Counted from the stretch's first letter, positions 17,972 through 26,835 are shown. The stretch is 64,000 bases of DNA from Glycomyces lechevalierae (GCF_027622945.1 NZ_JAPZVQ010000022.1:1-64000), one strand, 5' to 3'. Program-made: numbers and translations. The notes: generated from the sequence alone by a model not told the origin.

Positions 17972-18281
17972 ATGGCTCGACCCCCTCGCACAGAAATCAT
18001 CGGGGCAGCCGATAAGGTGCCCCGGAATGCTTGCAATCTCTTCGTGGCTCCTACGGTACAACCTCAGAGCGCAGGACTGCATCCCGGCCCATGAGTTGGG
18101 TGCCACAGATTACCGGCGATGACCACCAGACCGGGACGAACATCCGCCCGAATCGTGAGATTCGTTCTCGCTTTGCGAAGGCGCTTGACGACGCCCCGTG
18201 AGCGGAACGGTCCCCCGGCGCGCACATGCGCGCACCAGGGGACATGGTCAGCCGGTCAACCGGTCCGTCGGTGCCGGTCCA
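17972..18281. other. Intergenic stretch between vdh and the DUF3073 gene
   Basis: 310 bases, lower in GC than its surroundings, with no convincing gene. An imperfect hairpin at 18211-18243 (tcccc..gcgcgc acat gcgcgc..gggga) probably ends vdh transcription. The promoter of the DUF3073 gene should lie just upstream of 17971. Confidence 0.45.
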
Positions 18282-19352
18282 TCAGTGGAAGAGCCGCACC
18301 CGCTGGAGGCGTCCGACGGCGGCCATCCGCTCCTCGGCGAGGGCGTTCGCGGCGGCGACCGGGGTGGTCCCCTCGCCCTTGGCCCGCTCGAGGATGCGCG
18401 AGGTGGTCGCGAAGATCCCGGCGGTGCGCCGCTCGGCCCGCTTGAAGTCGAACGCGCCGTCGTACTCGTCGGCGACCTGGATGACCCCGCCCGAGTTCAC
18501 CACGTAGTCGGGGCAGTACAGGATCCCGGCCCGGTCGAGCTCGACGGCGATGCCCGCCTCGGCGAGCTGGTTGTTCGCCGCCCCGCACACGATCTCGGCG
18601 TCGAGGGTCTTCAGGGACCGCTCATTGAGGACCCCGCCGAGCGCGCACGGCGCGTACACGTGGATGCCCGAGGCGATGAGCTCGTCCGCGTCCGCGACGA
18701 TCCGCACCTGCGGGTAGTTGTCCTTGGCCCAGTCGATCGCGGCCTGGTTCACGTCGCACGCGAGGACCTGCGCCCCGGCGTCGAGCAGGTGCGGGATGAG
18801 GTGGCGCCCGACCTTGCCGAGCCCGGCCACGCCGACCGTCCGGCCGGCGAGGTCCACCGCGCCCCACTTGTGCTGGGCCGCGGCCCGCATGCCCTGGAAC
18901 ACGCCGAACGCGGTGAGGATCGAGGAGTCCCCGGCGCCGCCGGCCTCGGGGCTGCGCCCGCTCACGTGGCGGGTCTCGCGGGCGACGTGGTCCATGTCCT
19001 CGACGTACGTGCCGACGTCGCACGCGGTCACGTAGCGCCCGCCGAGCGACTCCACGAAGCGCCCGTACGCGCGCAGCAGCGCCTCGCTCTTGTCGACGGC
19101 CGGGTCGCCCCAGATGACGGCCTTGCCGCCGCCGTGGTCGAGCCCCGCGATCGCGTTCTTGTAGGCCATGCCCTCGGAGAGGTGCAGGACGTCCTGGAGG
19201 GCCTCCTCCTCGGTGGCGTAGGGGTAGAAGCGGGTGCCGCCGAGGGCCGGGCCGAGGGCGGTGGAGTAGATCGCGATGATCGCGCGCAGCCCCGAATCGG
19301 GGTCGTGGCAGAACACGACCTGCTCGTGGCCGCTGCCGTCGAAGATGCTCAT
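18282..19352 (-). CDS. vdh: Valine/leucine dehydrogenase (Glu/Leu/Phe/Val family)
   Basis: A 356-residue amino-acid dehydrogenase that deaminates branched-chain amino acids to 2-oxoacids with NAD+. Substrate-side motifs are ALGPALGGTRFYPY and MAYKNAIAGLDHGGGKAV, with the catalytic lysine in GGGKAV; the Rossmann motif is VGVAGLGKVGRHL (about 180). The length matches Streptomyces Vdh. The start has GGAGAG nine bases upstream. Its keto-acid products are substrates of the 2-oxoacid dehydrogenase encoded at 2.3-5.8 kb if that enzyme is the branched-chain type. The neighbours DUF3073 and bldC are conserved with Streptomyces. Confidence 0.93.
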   Translation of the reverse strand: MSIFDGSGHEQVVFCHDPDSGLRAIIAIYSTALGPALGGTRFYPYATEEEALQDVLHLSEGMAYKNAIAGLDHGGGKAVIWGDPAVDKSEALLRAYGRFVESLGGRYVTACDVGTYVEDMDHVARETRHVSGRSPEAGGAGDSSILTAFGVFQGMRAAAQHKWGAVDLAGRTVGVAGLGKVGRHLIPHLLDAGAQVLACDVNQAAIDWAKDNYPQVRIVADADELIASGIHVYAPCALGGVLNERSLKTLDAEIVCGAANNQLAEAGIAVELDRAGILYCPDYVVNSGGVIQVADEYDGAFDFKRAERRTAGIFATTSRILERAKGEGTTPVAAANALAEERMAAVGRLQRVRLFH

Positions 19353-19461
19353 GGCTTGCTCTCCAGTTTCTTCTCGCGGGGGTGTCCCTGCGCCGCCGTC
19401 GCTGCGGGCACCTCCCAGGGGGCGGCCGGGTCTCGGCCGACACTCTTGTCGTAGCGCGGGT

Positions 19462-20340
19462 ATGCCTACGCCCCCAGCATATGACTATGGAAGTATCTGC
19501 CTCGTGTACGCACCGAACGCGTCCTATCTGCGCGTCTACGAGCCGGCGGGGGCGTTCGCCGACGCCGACTACTGGCGTGCGTACGCCGCGTCGGGCCGGG
19601 CGATCGACCCCCTCGAGGGACCGCGGCTGCGCCGCGAGGCGCTGTACGAGCGGATCGGGTGGCCCTGGCGCGGCGTGCCGTCGTTCGGTCGGGACGCCTA
19701 TGTCATCGACCGCGGCCGCGAGGCCGACCCTCTCATCTGCCCCTGGAACCTGCGCTACCGGATCGCCGCCTCCGCATTGGAAGTGCGGCGGCTGACCCCC
19801 GAGGCCGTGGCCGAGGCGCTGTTCCCGCCCGAGTTCCTGTCCTCCGCGGCCGAGGTGGTCGCCCTGGACGACGGCGTCGACCGCCACGACGCGCCCGCCG
19901 ACTCCCATGAGCACGTCGCGTCCTGGTCCGTGCCGCTGCGCTGGTTCGCGTGCGTCCGGCCCGAGGACCGCGAGCTGGTCATCCAGCGCGGCATCGCCCA
20001 ACTGCGCTACCGCACCCCGATCACGAAGGCCCGCACGGGACTCGTGGTCGCCCGTAACCTGGTGCGCGCCGAGTTCGGCGAGGGCGCCGAACTGGCCGAG
20101 GCCCTCGCCGAGACCGGCGACTGGCTCGACGGCTTCCACCGCGACTCGGTCGTGGAGCTCGACTACGGCGGGCTCGCCTCCTGCCTGGACCCCGAGGAGC
20201 TGCGGACCGAGGACTCGGTCGACCTCACCTGGCAGGCCCTCGACCACCTCGGCGCGTCCGAACCCGAGGAGGCGCAGGAGTGCTATGCGCGCCTTGTCGA
20301 CCGATGGCGTGATCGTCGTCTCGCGGAGCGCCTGAACTGA
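19462..20340 (+). CDS. Conserved hypothetical protein of the vdh-bldC locus
   Basis: Up to 292 residues, cytosolic, no known domain recognised. Conserved-looking segments are VYAPNASYLRVYEPAGAF near the start, FPPEFLSSAAEVVALD in the middle and WSVPLRWFACVRPEDRELV, RYRTPITKARTGLVVARN further on. By position it corresponds to the gene between vdh and bldC in Streptomyces. ATG 19462 is used; GTG 19504 (MYAPNASYL) fits the conserved part and is equally likely. Confidence 0.75.
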   Translation: MPTPPAYDYGSICLVYAPNASYLRVYEPAGAFADADYWRAYAASGRAIDPLEGPRLRREALYERIGWPWRGVPSFGRDAYVIDRGREADPLICPWNLRYRIAASALEVRRLTPEAVAEALFPPEFLSSAAEVVALDDGVDRHDAPADSHEHVASWSVPLRWFACVRPEDRELVIQRGIAQLRYRTPITKARTGLVVARNLVRAEFGEGAELAEALAETGDWLDGFHRDSVVELDYGGLASCLDPEELRTEDSVDLTWQALDHLGASEPEEAQECYARLVDRWRDRRLAERLN

Positions 20341-20545
20341 CCTCGGACGCGGCGGCACGGCGAGCCCGCTGCCAGCACGTTCGCATGTGGAGTGATCACT
20401 CGGATGAGCGGACCGAGCGGAAAGTCCAAGCAAAATCGGCCGTTCGGCCTATGTCGGACATCTACGACAGGCCGGACGATTGCAGAAGGAACGAATCAAG
20501 GCTCGGCGCCGGTGATTCGCAGCCCGTCTGTGGAGGAGAAGAACG

Positions 20546-20767
20546 ATGACGACAGAGCTGAACCTTCCGGTGGAATCCGAGGCCCTGCTTACCCCGTCCG
20601 AGGTCGCCGCGATGTTCCGCGTCGACCCCAAGACCGTGACCCGCTGGGCCAAGGCCGGCAAGATCTCGGCGATCCGGACCCTCGGCGGCCACCGCCGCTA
20701 CCGCGAGTCCGAGATACGCGCCCTGATCAACGGCGACATCCCCGCTCAGCGCGTCGCCGCTGAGTAG
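20546..20767 (+). CDS. bldC: BldC, MerR-like developmental regulator
   Basis: A 73-residue small DNA-binding protein made almost only of a winged helix: LLTPSEVAAMFRVDPKTVTR, KAGKISAIRTLGGHRRYRES. This is nearly identical to Streptomyces BldC, which binds direct repeats cooperatively and holds back sporulation genes. It lacks the effector and dimerisation parts of true MerR proteins, as expected. The ribosome binding site GGAGGAG is about nine bases upstream. Its presence suggests a differentiating or at least BldD/BldC-regulated actinomycete. Confidence 0.95.
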   Translation: MTTELNLPVESEALLTPSEVAAMFRVDPKTVTRWAKAGKISAIRTLGGHRRYRESEIRALINGDIPAQRVAAE

Positions 20768-21277
20768 CAGCATCACCGCGGCGCTGTAGACCAGCAGCGC
20801 GGCGACGCCAGCGGAAGCGCCACCGACCAGGCACCGCCACTGGCATGAAGCAAGAGGCACCGTGGCCGACACGGTGCAGTGGAACCAGGGCCGGACCACC
20901 CTTCCGGCCGCAATGCCCCCTTCGAAGCCGCGGACGTCGGCGCCGCGCACTTCGACGATCGAGGACGCGGGCCCTCCCTCAGGGCCCGCCACCTCACAGC
21001 GAACCGCTTCCGGGCGACCGCGACGCATCGTGCTTGAACGCGCGTCGAGGCGGCGACCGTCTCACTGGACGCACCGGAAGGCCATGCTTCCGCGTCCGAG
21101 CGGCGAACCGCCGCAGGCATCCCGTTCACGAAGCGCGCACGCTTCTCGCAGGGACGCAACGCTCCCGCACCCGTCGGCGCGCGGTCGAAGCGACGTCGTT
21201 CCCCCGATCGAGCGGGCCACCTCCCATACGCGGGCGTTCCCGATGCGCCGCCGGAGATCGCGTGCCACGCTGGAACC
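20768..21277. other. 510-base stretch without a convincing gene
   Basis: Open frames on both strands are rich in Arg, Ser and Pro and look like GC-driven shadows. Hairpin-forming bases include gggccctccctcagggccc (about 20971-20989). A minus-strand frame shows a hydrophobic run (about 20770-20850), but its extension crosses bldC, so it is not accepted. It could hold a 3' UTR of bldC and the promoter of the 21278 gene. Confidence 0.45.
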
Positions 21278-21805
21278 GTGACTCGCACGAAGAGCCTCGC
21301 CATCGCCACCGCCGTCACCGCGGTGGTCCTCTTGTTCGCGCTCGCCGTGCCCCTCTTGAACAAGGCCGTCTCCCCCACCGTCGACGTCGGCGGCGAGACC
21401 TTCACGCTCGCCGGCGTCACCCTCACCGCCCCCGACGAGGTCCGGATGCGCCCCGGCTTCTACCAGCCGGAGTCCGGCCGCATCGAATTCCTTGTGGGCG
21501 AAGCGGAAGTGGACATCGCCGTCGCCGCCCCGTACGACTTCGACGCCGAGTACCTGGCCGAGGAGATGTCCCGCCTCCTCGAGGTCCAGCCCGGCGTGCA
21601 GCTCACCGAGCCGCGCGACTGCGCGGCGGACGGTGTCGAGGGCGCCGGCCGCAGCTTCGTCACCGAGACCGGCGCGGGCTTCGCGTGCGCCTTCGTCCAC
21701 GACACGATCCGAGCCGAGGTCACCGCGACCGGAGCCTCACTAGACTCGGCCACTGTGGACAGAATCGACGCGCTCATCGCCCAGCTGTCCTTCGGGACCG
21801 TCTGA
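21278..21805 (+). CDS. Membrane-anchored or secreted hypothetical protein
   Basis: A 175-residue protein with an N-terminal hydrophobic segment (LAIATAVTAVVLLFALAVPLL, residues 7-27) that acts as an anchor or signal peptide, then a 145-residue outer domain with two cysteines (RDCAADG, FACAF) likely to form one disulfide. No family recognised. It is one base from the PrsW-like gene, so the two are probably co-transcribed and the protein may be a substrate or partner of that protease (inference). Confidence 0.68.
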   Translation: MTRTKSLAIATAVTAVVLLFALAVPLLNKAVSPTVDVGGETFTLAGVTLTAPDEVRMRPGFYQPESGRIEFLVGEAEVDIAVAAPYDFDAEYLAEEMSRLLEVQPGVQLTEPRDCAADGVEGAGRSFVTETGAGFACAFVHDTIRAEVTATGASLDSATVDRIDALIAQLSFGTV

Positions 21806-21806
21806 C

Positions 21807-22673
21807 ATGCGGATCGACCCCGCCTCCCCCGTGCAGTGGACGGCCGCGCTGCTCATCGGCGCGGCCGGCATCCTGCTCCTCTACAACACCCTCCCGGTCG
21901 CCCTCGCCTACCCGCGCGCCGGAACGACCGCCTTGGTCCTGTTCTCGCTCTTCACGATCCCGTTCTGGTGGCTGCGCGGGCGCGTCGCCGACCGCCTCGC
22001 CCTCCCGGCCGCCGCGCTCGCGATCGGCCTGGTCTGGGGAGCGACCGTGGCCGTCATGACGTCCCTGTTCGGCTCGCGCGCGCTGTACGGCCTGCTCGCC
22101 ACCGCGAACGGTCCGGCGTGGGCCGAGCGGTGGTCGCCGGTGCTGGCCGCGCCGGTGGTGGAGGAGGTCGTGAAGGCCGCGGGCGTGGTCCTGGTGGTCG
22201 CGATCGCGTGGGGGCGGGTGCAGGGCGTGCTCGACGGGATCGTGCTGGGCGCGTTCTGCGGCGTGGGGTTCCAGATCGTGGAGGGGTACGCGTTCGCGAT
22301 GTCGAGCACGGTCCTGAACAGGGCCGGGGACGTGGTCGAGCCGGTGATCGCGGTGTTCATCGTGCGCGGGGTGCTCGCCGGGCTGTGGAGCCACGCGGTG
22401 TTCACGGCGATCGCGGGCGCCGGGGTGGCGTACGCGGCGACGCGCCGGACGATGCGGTCGGTGTGGGTCGCGGCGGGAGCACTCGCGGGCGTGATCGCCT
22501 TGCACGCCTTGTGGAATTCGCCGCTGCTGCGGGACGGCCTGGGGCTGGGCGCGCTCGGCGTGCTGGCCGGGGTGATGCTCAAGGGCCTGCCCGCAGTGCT
22601 CATCGTCTGGTGGCTGGTCCGCTGGACGAAGCGCGCGGAGGCCCCGGCGGCGAAGGAGCCGGAGGCGGCCTGA
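21807..22673 (+). CDS. PrsW-family intramembrane protease
   Basis: A 288-residue polytopic protein with about eight hydrophobic segments. Family motifs are visible: APVVEEVVK (about 113-121), GFQIVEGYAFAMSS, WSHAVFTAIAGAG and LHALWNSP, giving the Glu-Glu and His residues proposed as metal or active-site ligands in the CPBP/PrsW superfamily. In Bacillus, PrsW cleaves the anti-sigma factor RsiW; the target here is unknown. It follows the 21278 gene by one base. The C-terminal tail is charged and cytosolic. Confidence 0.85.
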   Translation: MRIDPASPVQWTAALLIGAAGILLLYNTLPVALAYPRAGTTALVLFSLFTIPFWWLRGRVADRLALPAAALAIGLVWGATVAVMTSLFGSRALYGLLATANGPAWAERWSPVLAAPVVEEVVKAAGVVLVVAIAWGRVQGVLDGIVLGAFCGVGFQIVEGYAFAMSSTVLNRAGDVVEPVIAVFIVRGVLAGLWSHAVFTAIAGAGVAYAATRRTMRSVWVAAGALAGVIALHALWNSPLLRDGLGLGALGVLAGVMLKGLPAVLIVWWLVRWTKRAEAPAAKEPEAA

Positions 22674-22683
22674 GCGGTGCCGA

Positions 22684-22842
22684 GGGGTCGCCGAACGTGC
22701 GTGCCTCGGACTGGGAAGGGCCCCCGGTTTCGATGGTGCCTGAAGGGTGCGACATTCCGTGGCGCCGCTCGCTGGGGTCGCCGAAAGCGCGGTCGTCGCG
22801 GTGGGTTGGGCCCCGGTTTCGAGAGTGCCTGAGGGGTGTGAC
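22684..22842. repeat. Two tandem copies of a 90-base intergenic repeat
   Basis: The two copies start ggggtcgccgaa at 22684 and 22774, exactly 90 bases apart. In each, about 40 bases later, comes ccccggtttcga(t/g)(g/a)gtgcctga(a/g)gggtg(c/t)gaca. The middle parts have diverged. A third copy of the core occurs at 32611-32654, ten kilobases away, also between genes. This looks like a small dispersed repeat family of unknown function. Confidence 0.75.
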
Positions 22843-22881
22843 AACCGGTCAGGACATGGGGGATTCGGCGTTCGACACGCA

Positions 22882-22926
22882 ACAATGCCGTCCCGGTCTG
22901 AGCGCGCGGTACCGAGACGGCATTGT
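22882..22926. repeat. 16-bp inverted repeat
   Basis: acaatgccgtcccggt (22882-22897) pairs with accgagacggcattgt (22911-22926) with one mismatch and a 13-base loop. It sits in the same gene-free stretch (22674-23239) as the 90-base repeats and could be a terminator for the PrsW-like gene or the end of a small mobile repeat. The rest of that 566-base stretch shows no gene. Confidence 0.7.
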
Positions 22927-23161
22927 CCGTTGCTCGGTCGCGTCCGTCGCTCAAGGCGTCCGCTCCCGCATGGGCCCGCGTTTCGTGCGTCCGGTCCGCG
23001 GTCGACGCGACGGTTCATGGCGCGAGCCGCGTCGTCGTGTTCCTGGCCGGCCGCTCGGGGGCGGCCCTGCGGTAGGCGATTCGGCCCTGGCACCGGCGGT
23101 GAGTGGACCCAGTGGTCCTTCCGGCGCCTCACTTGGTGACGAGTGAGGTTCGACCCAGGGC

Positions 23162-23181
23162 CGCCGATTTGAGAATCGGCG
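23162..23181. terminator. Hairpin beyond the end of mutY
   Basis: An 8-bp stem cgccgatt / aatcggcg with loop tgag, about 60 bases past the mutY stop on the leftward strand. No T-run on that side. Confidence 0.45.
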
Positions 23182-23239
23182 CCGACCGAGCATCGTGAAG
23201 TTCTCTCAGTTCAGACGCTACCAGCGACCGCGCGGTTTG

Positions 23240-24151
23240 TCACTGACTCGGGAGTTCGAATCGTCCCGATTCGTCGGTGCCGATCAGACCCTCGGTCACA
23301 AGCTGCGCGACGGCCTCGTCGAGCATCCTCCGATCCGGCCAGACAGCGTCGATCCGCTCCCGCTCGACCGGCCCGTCCGCGTCCCTGAGCAAGGCCATGA
23401 CCTCGCCGCGGACGTGCCGGTTGGTGCCCTTGTACTTCTGGCGCTTGCGGCTCGGCCCGGCCGGGACCTCCTGGCCGGAGAAGCCGCACACGTCGCTCAC
23501 CGGGCAGGTGCCGCACTCGGGCGCGCGCGCTTTGCACACCAGCGCGCCGAGTTCCATGAGCGCGATGGAGACGCGCGCGGCCGTGGGCGCGTCCTCGGGC
23601 AGCAGCGACTCGGCGGCGGCCAGGTCGGCTTTCGTGGTGGCGGTCCCGGCGTCGCTCTGGCCGCCGAGGCGGGCGACGACGCGGCGCACGTTCGTGTCCA
23701 CGACCGCGTGCCGGCGGCCGTAGTGGAAGACCGCGACCGCCGCGGCGGTGTAGACGCCGATGCCGGGCAGCTTCTCGAGCTCGGCCGGGTCGGCGGGGAC
23801 GACGCCGCCGTGGTCGGTGGCGACGATCCGCGCGCATTCCTGGAGGCGCAGGGCCCGGCGCGGGTAGCCCATGCGGCCCCATTCGCGCAGGACGTCCGCG
23901 GTCGGGGCGGCGGCGAGGTCGGCCGGGGTGGGCCAGCGCTTCATCCAGGCCTCCCAGACGGGGGCGCAGCGGGCGACCTGGGTCTGCTGGCTCATGACCT
24001 CGGAGACGAGCACGCCCCAGGCGTTGGTTCCCGGTCGGCGCCAAGGCAGTTCGGTGCGGTTGTGGGCGTCGAACCAGGGGAGGAGCCTGCCGCTCACGGT
24101 GTCGGGGGCGGGCAGTTCCGGTGTGGTGTCGGCGGCGAGCATGCCTCCCAT
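23240..24151 (-). CDS. mutY: A/G-specific adenine DNA glycosylase
   Basis: About 303 residues. It removes adenine mispaired with 8-oxoguanine or guanine. It has the catalytic Glu in SEVMSQQTQV, the helix-hairpin-helix LPGIGVYTAAAVAVF, the catalytic Asp in VVDTNVRRV, and a [4Fe-4S] cluster motif CKARAPECGTCPVSDVC (C-x6-C-x2-C-x5-C). No NUDIX-like 8-oxoG recognition domain follows; only about 70 residues remain, as in other short actinobacterial MutYs. ATG 24151 and ATG 24142 are both possible; neither has a well-spaced ribosome binding site. It lies near disA, as in other actinomycetes. Confidence 0.92.
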   Translation of the reverse strand: MGGMLAADTTPELPAPDTVSGRLLPWFDAHNRTELPWRRPGTNAWGVLVSEVMSQQTQVARCAPVWEAWMKRWPTPADLAAAPTADVLREWGRMGYPRRALRLQECARIVATDHGGVVPADPAELEKLPGIGVYTAAAVAVFHYGRRHAVVDTNVRRVVARLGGQSDAGTATTKADLAAAESLLPEDAPTAARVSIALMELGALVCKARAPECGTCPVSDVCGFSGQEVPAGPSRKRQKYKGTNRHVRGEVMALLRDADGPVERERIDAVWPDRRMLDEAVAQLVTEGLIGTDESGRFELPSQ

Positions 24152-24234
24152 TGTGGGTGCGAGGTCCGACAACCGTCGGCGAGGGTCGCGTGTAATTCCG
24201 CTACCGTGCGGCTCCGCTGCGTTAGCGTCCCGGC

Positions 24235-24897
24235 GTGCAGGGTTTCAAGGGCAAGTTCGTGAAGGGCTCGGAGCCGGAGTCGGTGTACTGGCGGCGGCGG
24301 GCGATCGTGGCCGTCGCGGTGCTGGTGCTGGTGCTGCTGGTCGTGCTGGGCCTCAACGCGCTGGGCGGCGGTGAGGAGGATCCGGCGGCGGAGGCGGACG
24401 CGGCGCAGCACGAGTGGCAGACGCCCTCGGCTTCGTCGACCTTGAACCGGCCGTTCGTGCGCGAGACGCAGCCCGCGGCCGAGCCGAGCGTGGAGCCCTC
24501 GCCGACGGTGCCGGCGGTGGAGCCGTGTGCGGCCGAGGATCTGATGCTGCAGGTGGTGGCGGCGTTCGACGAGGTGCGCTCGGGTTCGGAGGTGCCGGTG
24601 AGCGTCCTGGTCGCGAGCGGCGCGGAGACGGCGTGCACGGCGGACCTGCGCGAGGTGGCGGTCGAGCTGGCGGCCGGCGAGGACGTGGTCTATTCGACGG
24701 CGCACTGCGAGACCCCGAAGGGTGAAGAGGTCGAGTTGGCCGACGGCGCGGGGCAGACCGTGGAGTTCACGGTGGACGGCCTCGCGTCGGAGGCGGAGTG
24801 CGCGGGCGCGCGCCGGGAGCTGCCCGCCGGGGACTACGAGCTGCGGGCGCGGCTGGGCGACGCGGTCTCGGCGCCGACGAGGCTGCGCCTGACGTAG
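24235..24897 (+). CDS. Single-pass membrane protein with Cys-containing outer domain
   Basis: A 220-residue protein: a short basic N-terminus, a membrane segment (AIVAVAVLVLVLLVVLGLNAL, about 24-44), a Pro/Ser/Glu linker, and an outer domain (about 100-220) with four cysteines (EPCAAED, TACTADL, AHCETP, AECAGAR) and beta-rich sequence ending in LRARLGDAVSAPTRLRLT, possibly Ig-like. Function unknown. It sits between divergent mutY and convergent disA, where many actinomycetes have a similar hypothetical membrane protein. Confidence 0.68.
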   Translation: MQGFKGKFVKGSEPESVYWRRRAIVAVAVLVLVLLVVLGLNALGGGEEDPAAEADAAQHEWQTPSASSTLNRPFVRETQPAAEPSVEPSPTVPAVEPCAAEDLMLQVVAAFDEVRSGSEVPVSVLVASGAETACTADLREVAVELAAGEDVVYSTAHCETPKGEEVELADGAGQTVEFTVDGLASEAECAGARRELPAGDYELRARLGDAVSAPTRLRLT

Positions 24898-24908
24898 CCG
24901 CGGCTGAC

Positions 24909-26036
24909 TCAGAGGTACCGGTCGAGGATCGAGACCTCGGCGAGGCGGGTGAGCGATTCGCGGATGCTCTGCGCCCGGCCCGGGCCGATGCCGTCGACGT
25001 CCTGCAGTTCCTCGACGGTGACGCCCAGGAGTTCGGGGAGCGCCCCGAAGTGCCCCACGACGCGTTCGATCACGGCTTCGGGGAGCCGCGGCACTTTGGC
25101 GAGCATGCGGTAGCCGCGCGGGCTGACGCGCCGGTCGAGCACGTCCGGGGAGTTGGGGTAGCCGAGCGAGCGGGCGACGGCGATGAGGTCGAGCAGTTCG
25201 GGGGAGCTCATGGCGTCGACGGTGTGGAGGGCCCGGCGGTAGTCGGCGTCGTCGGGGAGGTAGTCGCGGACGATGAGCTCGCGGTCGGTGTCGACGCCGG
25301 CCATGAGCTCGTCGAGCTGGAGGGCGAGGAGCCGTCCGTCCGTGCCGAGTTCGATGACGTGCCCTTCGACCTCGTCGGCGATGTGGCGGGCCATCTCGAG
25401 GCGCTGGAGGACGGTGACGGCGTCCCGCACCGTGACGAGGTCTTCGATCTCGAGGCTGGAGAGGCTGCCGGCGACCTCGTCGAGGCGCAGCTTGTACCGC
25501 TCGAGGGTGGCGAGGGCCTGGTTGGCGCGGGAGAGGATCTGCGTGGAGGGTTCGAGCAGGTGGTGGATCGAGCCCATGTACAGGCCGATGGTGTGCATCG
25601 ACTGGCTGACCGAGATGACGGGGAAGCCGGTCTGGATGGCGACGCGTTCGGCGGTGCGGTGGCGGGTGCCCGATTCGTTCGAGTGGATCGAGGGGTCGGG
25701 CATGAGGTGGACGCCGGCGCGGACGATGCGCGAGCCGTCCGTGGTGATCACGATCGCGCCGTCCATTTTGCACAGTTCGCGCAGGCGGGTCGCGGAGAAC
25801 TCGATGTCGAGCTCGAACCCGCCCGTGCAGATCTCCTCGACCTGGCTGTCGCAGCCCACGACGATGAGTGCGCCGGTGCGGCCGCGCAGGATGCGCTCCA
25901 GGCCGTCGCGGAGCGCGGTGCCGGGCGCCATGGTGGCCAGGGTCGCGCGCAGGCCCTCGTCCGGGATCGACGCCACGGGTACCCCCAATGCTGGACGTTC
26001 CGCCGGCGAGAGCGGCCGGTCGGGTGAGGCGACCAT
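24909..26036 (-). CDS. disA: DNA integrity scanning diadenylate cyclase DisA
   Basis: About 375 residues. The N-terminal DAC domain makes c-di-AMP from two ATP and has the motifs MDGAIVI (DGA) and SGTRHRTAERVA (RHR). The middle is a long helical spine (about 155-310), and the C-terminus has helix-hairpin-helix DNA-binding repeats (LPEAVIERVVGHFGALPELLG, DVDGIGPGRAQSIRESLTRL). The octamer scans for branched DNA and adjusts c-di-AMP. ATG 26036 is used; a TTG nine codons upstream is possible. radA, the common neighbour, is not in the window. Confidence 0.95.
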   Translation of the reverse strand: MVASPDRPLSPAERPALGVPVASIPDEGLRATLATMAPGTALRDGLERILRGRTGALIVVGCDSQVEEICTGGFELDIEFSATRLRELCKMDGAIVITTDGSRIVRAGVHLMPDPSIHSNESGTRHRTAERVAIQTGFPVISVSQSMHTIGLYMGSIHHLLEPSTQILSRANQALATLERYKLRLDEVAGSLSSLEIEDLVTVRDAVTVLQRLEMARHIADEVEGHVIELGTDGRLLALQLDELMAGVDTDRELIVRDYLPDDADYRRALHTVDAMSSPELLDLIAVARSLGYPNSPDVLDRRVSPRGYRMLAKVPRLPEAVIERVVGHFGALPELLGVTVEELQDVDGIGPGRAQSIRESLTRLAEVSILDRYL

Positions 26037-26241
26037 CGGCCGGCGCTCGTCTCTGGCTCGCAAGCGTCGCCATGACCGGCCGGGACGTCAGGTCGCCTCC
26101 AGTGTACGGATCACCAGCACGGGTCAGGGGGCGGCATTTGGTGCAAGACGCGCATCCCCACCGCGCCTTGAGGATCGGCAGGGCCGCGACGTGCGGGCGT
26201 ACGCGATTTCGCTCAGGGCGAACAAACCGGCGCGTCGTGCC

Positions 26242-26835
26242 TCACAGCCGGTCGACGACCTGCACATGACCGGGCGCGAACGACGCCAGCCGCGCCAGCA
26301 GCTGCTGCGGTTCGAGCGCGAAGTCCTTGCAGCGCACCGCCAGATCGAACCCGGCCACCAAGCCCTCCGTCGCCCGGTTGGCCTCCCGCAGCACCGACCG
26401 CCCCAGGAACCCCGGCCGGTCCGAGCCGCCGCGCCCCAGGTAGTTGTCCGCCGCGAACAAGAGGTACGAGGTGCCGCGCCGCTTCGACCCCACGTGGATC
26501 GCCGCCAGCTCCTCGATGTTGCTCCACGGGATGAGCAGGCTCTTGCCGAAACCGGCGCGCACCCGCAGCCCGAAATGGTTCACCATCAGCTTCGGCGGCC
26601 GTACGAGCGGCACGAGGAAGCTCGTCGCCCCCAGCACCGCCATGACCGTGAAGAACCCCGGCAGCGCCGCCACCGGGTTCGGCTCGCCGGAGTCGAGCGT
26701 CCCCGGCTCGGTGCGCACCAGCAGGAACAGGCCGACGATGAACGCCGCGCACGTGAGCGAGTAGAGCGCCAGGGAGGAGATCCGACGGGTCGGCGAACTG
26801 CGTTCGACGGCCACCCACTCCGAGCTCCTGCGCAC
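26242..26835 (-). CDS. Two-TM membrane protein with PH-like cytosolic domain
   Basis: A 197-residue protein with two hydrophobic segments (LALYSLTCAAFIVGLFLLV about 22-40; ALPGFFTVMAVLGATSFLVPLV about 57-78) followed by a domain with strands such as LMVNHFGLRVRAG, SLLIPWSNIEELAAI and TSYLLFAADNYLG. The I-P-W-x-x-I step is typical of bacterial PH-like (DUF2550/YcxB-like) domains. Function unknown. Confidence 0.65.
   Translation of the reverse strand: MRRSSEWVAVERSSPTRRISSLALYSLTCAAFIVGLFLLVRTEPGTLDSGEPNPVAALPGFFTVMAVLGATSFLVPLVRPPKLMVNHFGLRVRAGFGKSLLIPWSNIEELAAIHVGSKRRGTSYLLFAADNYLGRGGSDRPGFLGRSVLREANRATEGLVAGFDLAVRCKDFALEPQQLLARLASFAPGHVQVVDRL

Noticed and set aside
20462..21028. Minus-strand frame with a hydrophobic run near 20770-20850
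   Set aside because: Its C-terminal half is antisense to bldC and its N-terminal half is low-quality Arg/Gly sequence; no ribosome binding site.
22674..23239. Possible CRISPR array because of the 90-base spaced repeats
   Set aside because: Only two copies, diverged, with no spacers of regular length and no cas genes.
23240..23265. A T-arm-like string (ggagttcgaatcgtccc) suggesting a tRNA
   Set aside because: No matching acceptor, D or anticodon arms; the bases encode the MutY C-terminus.
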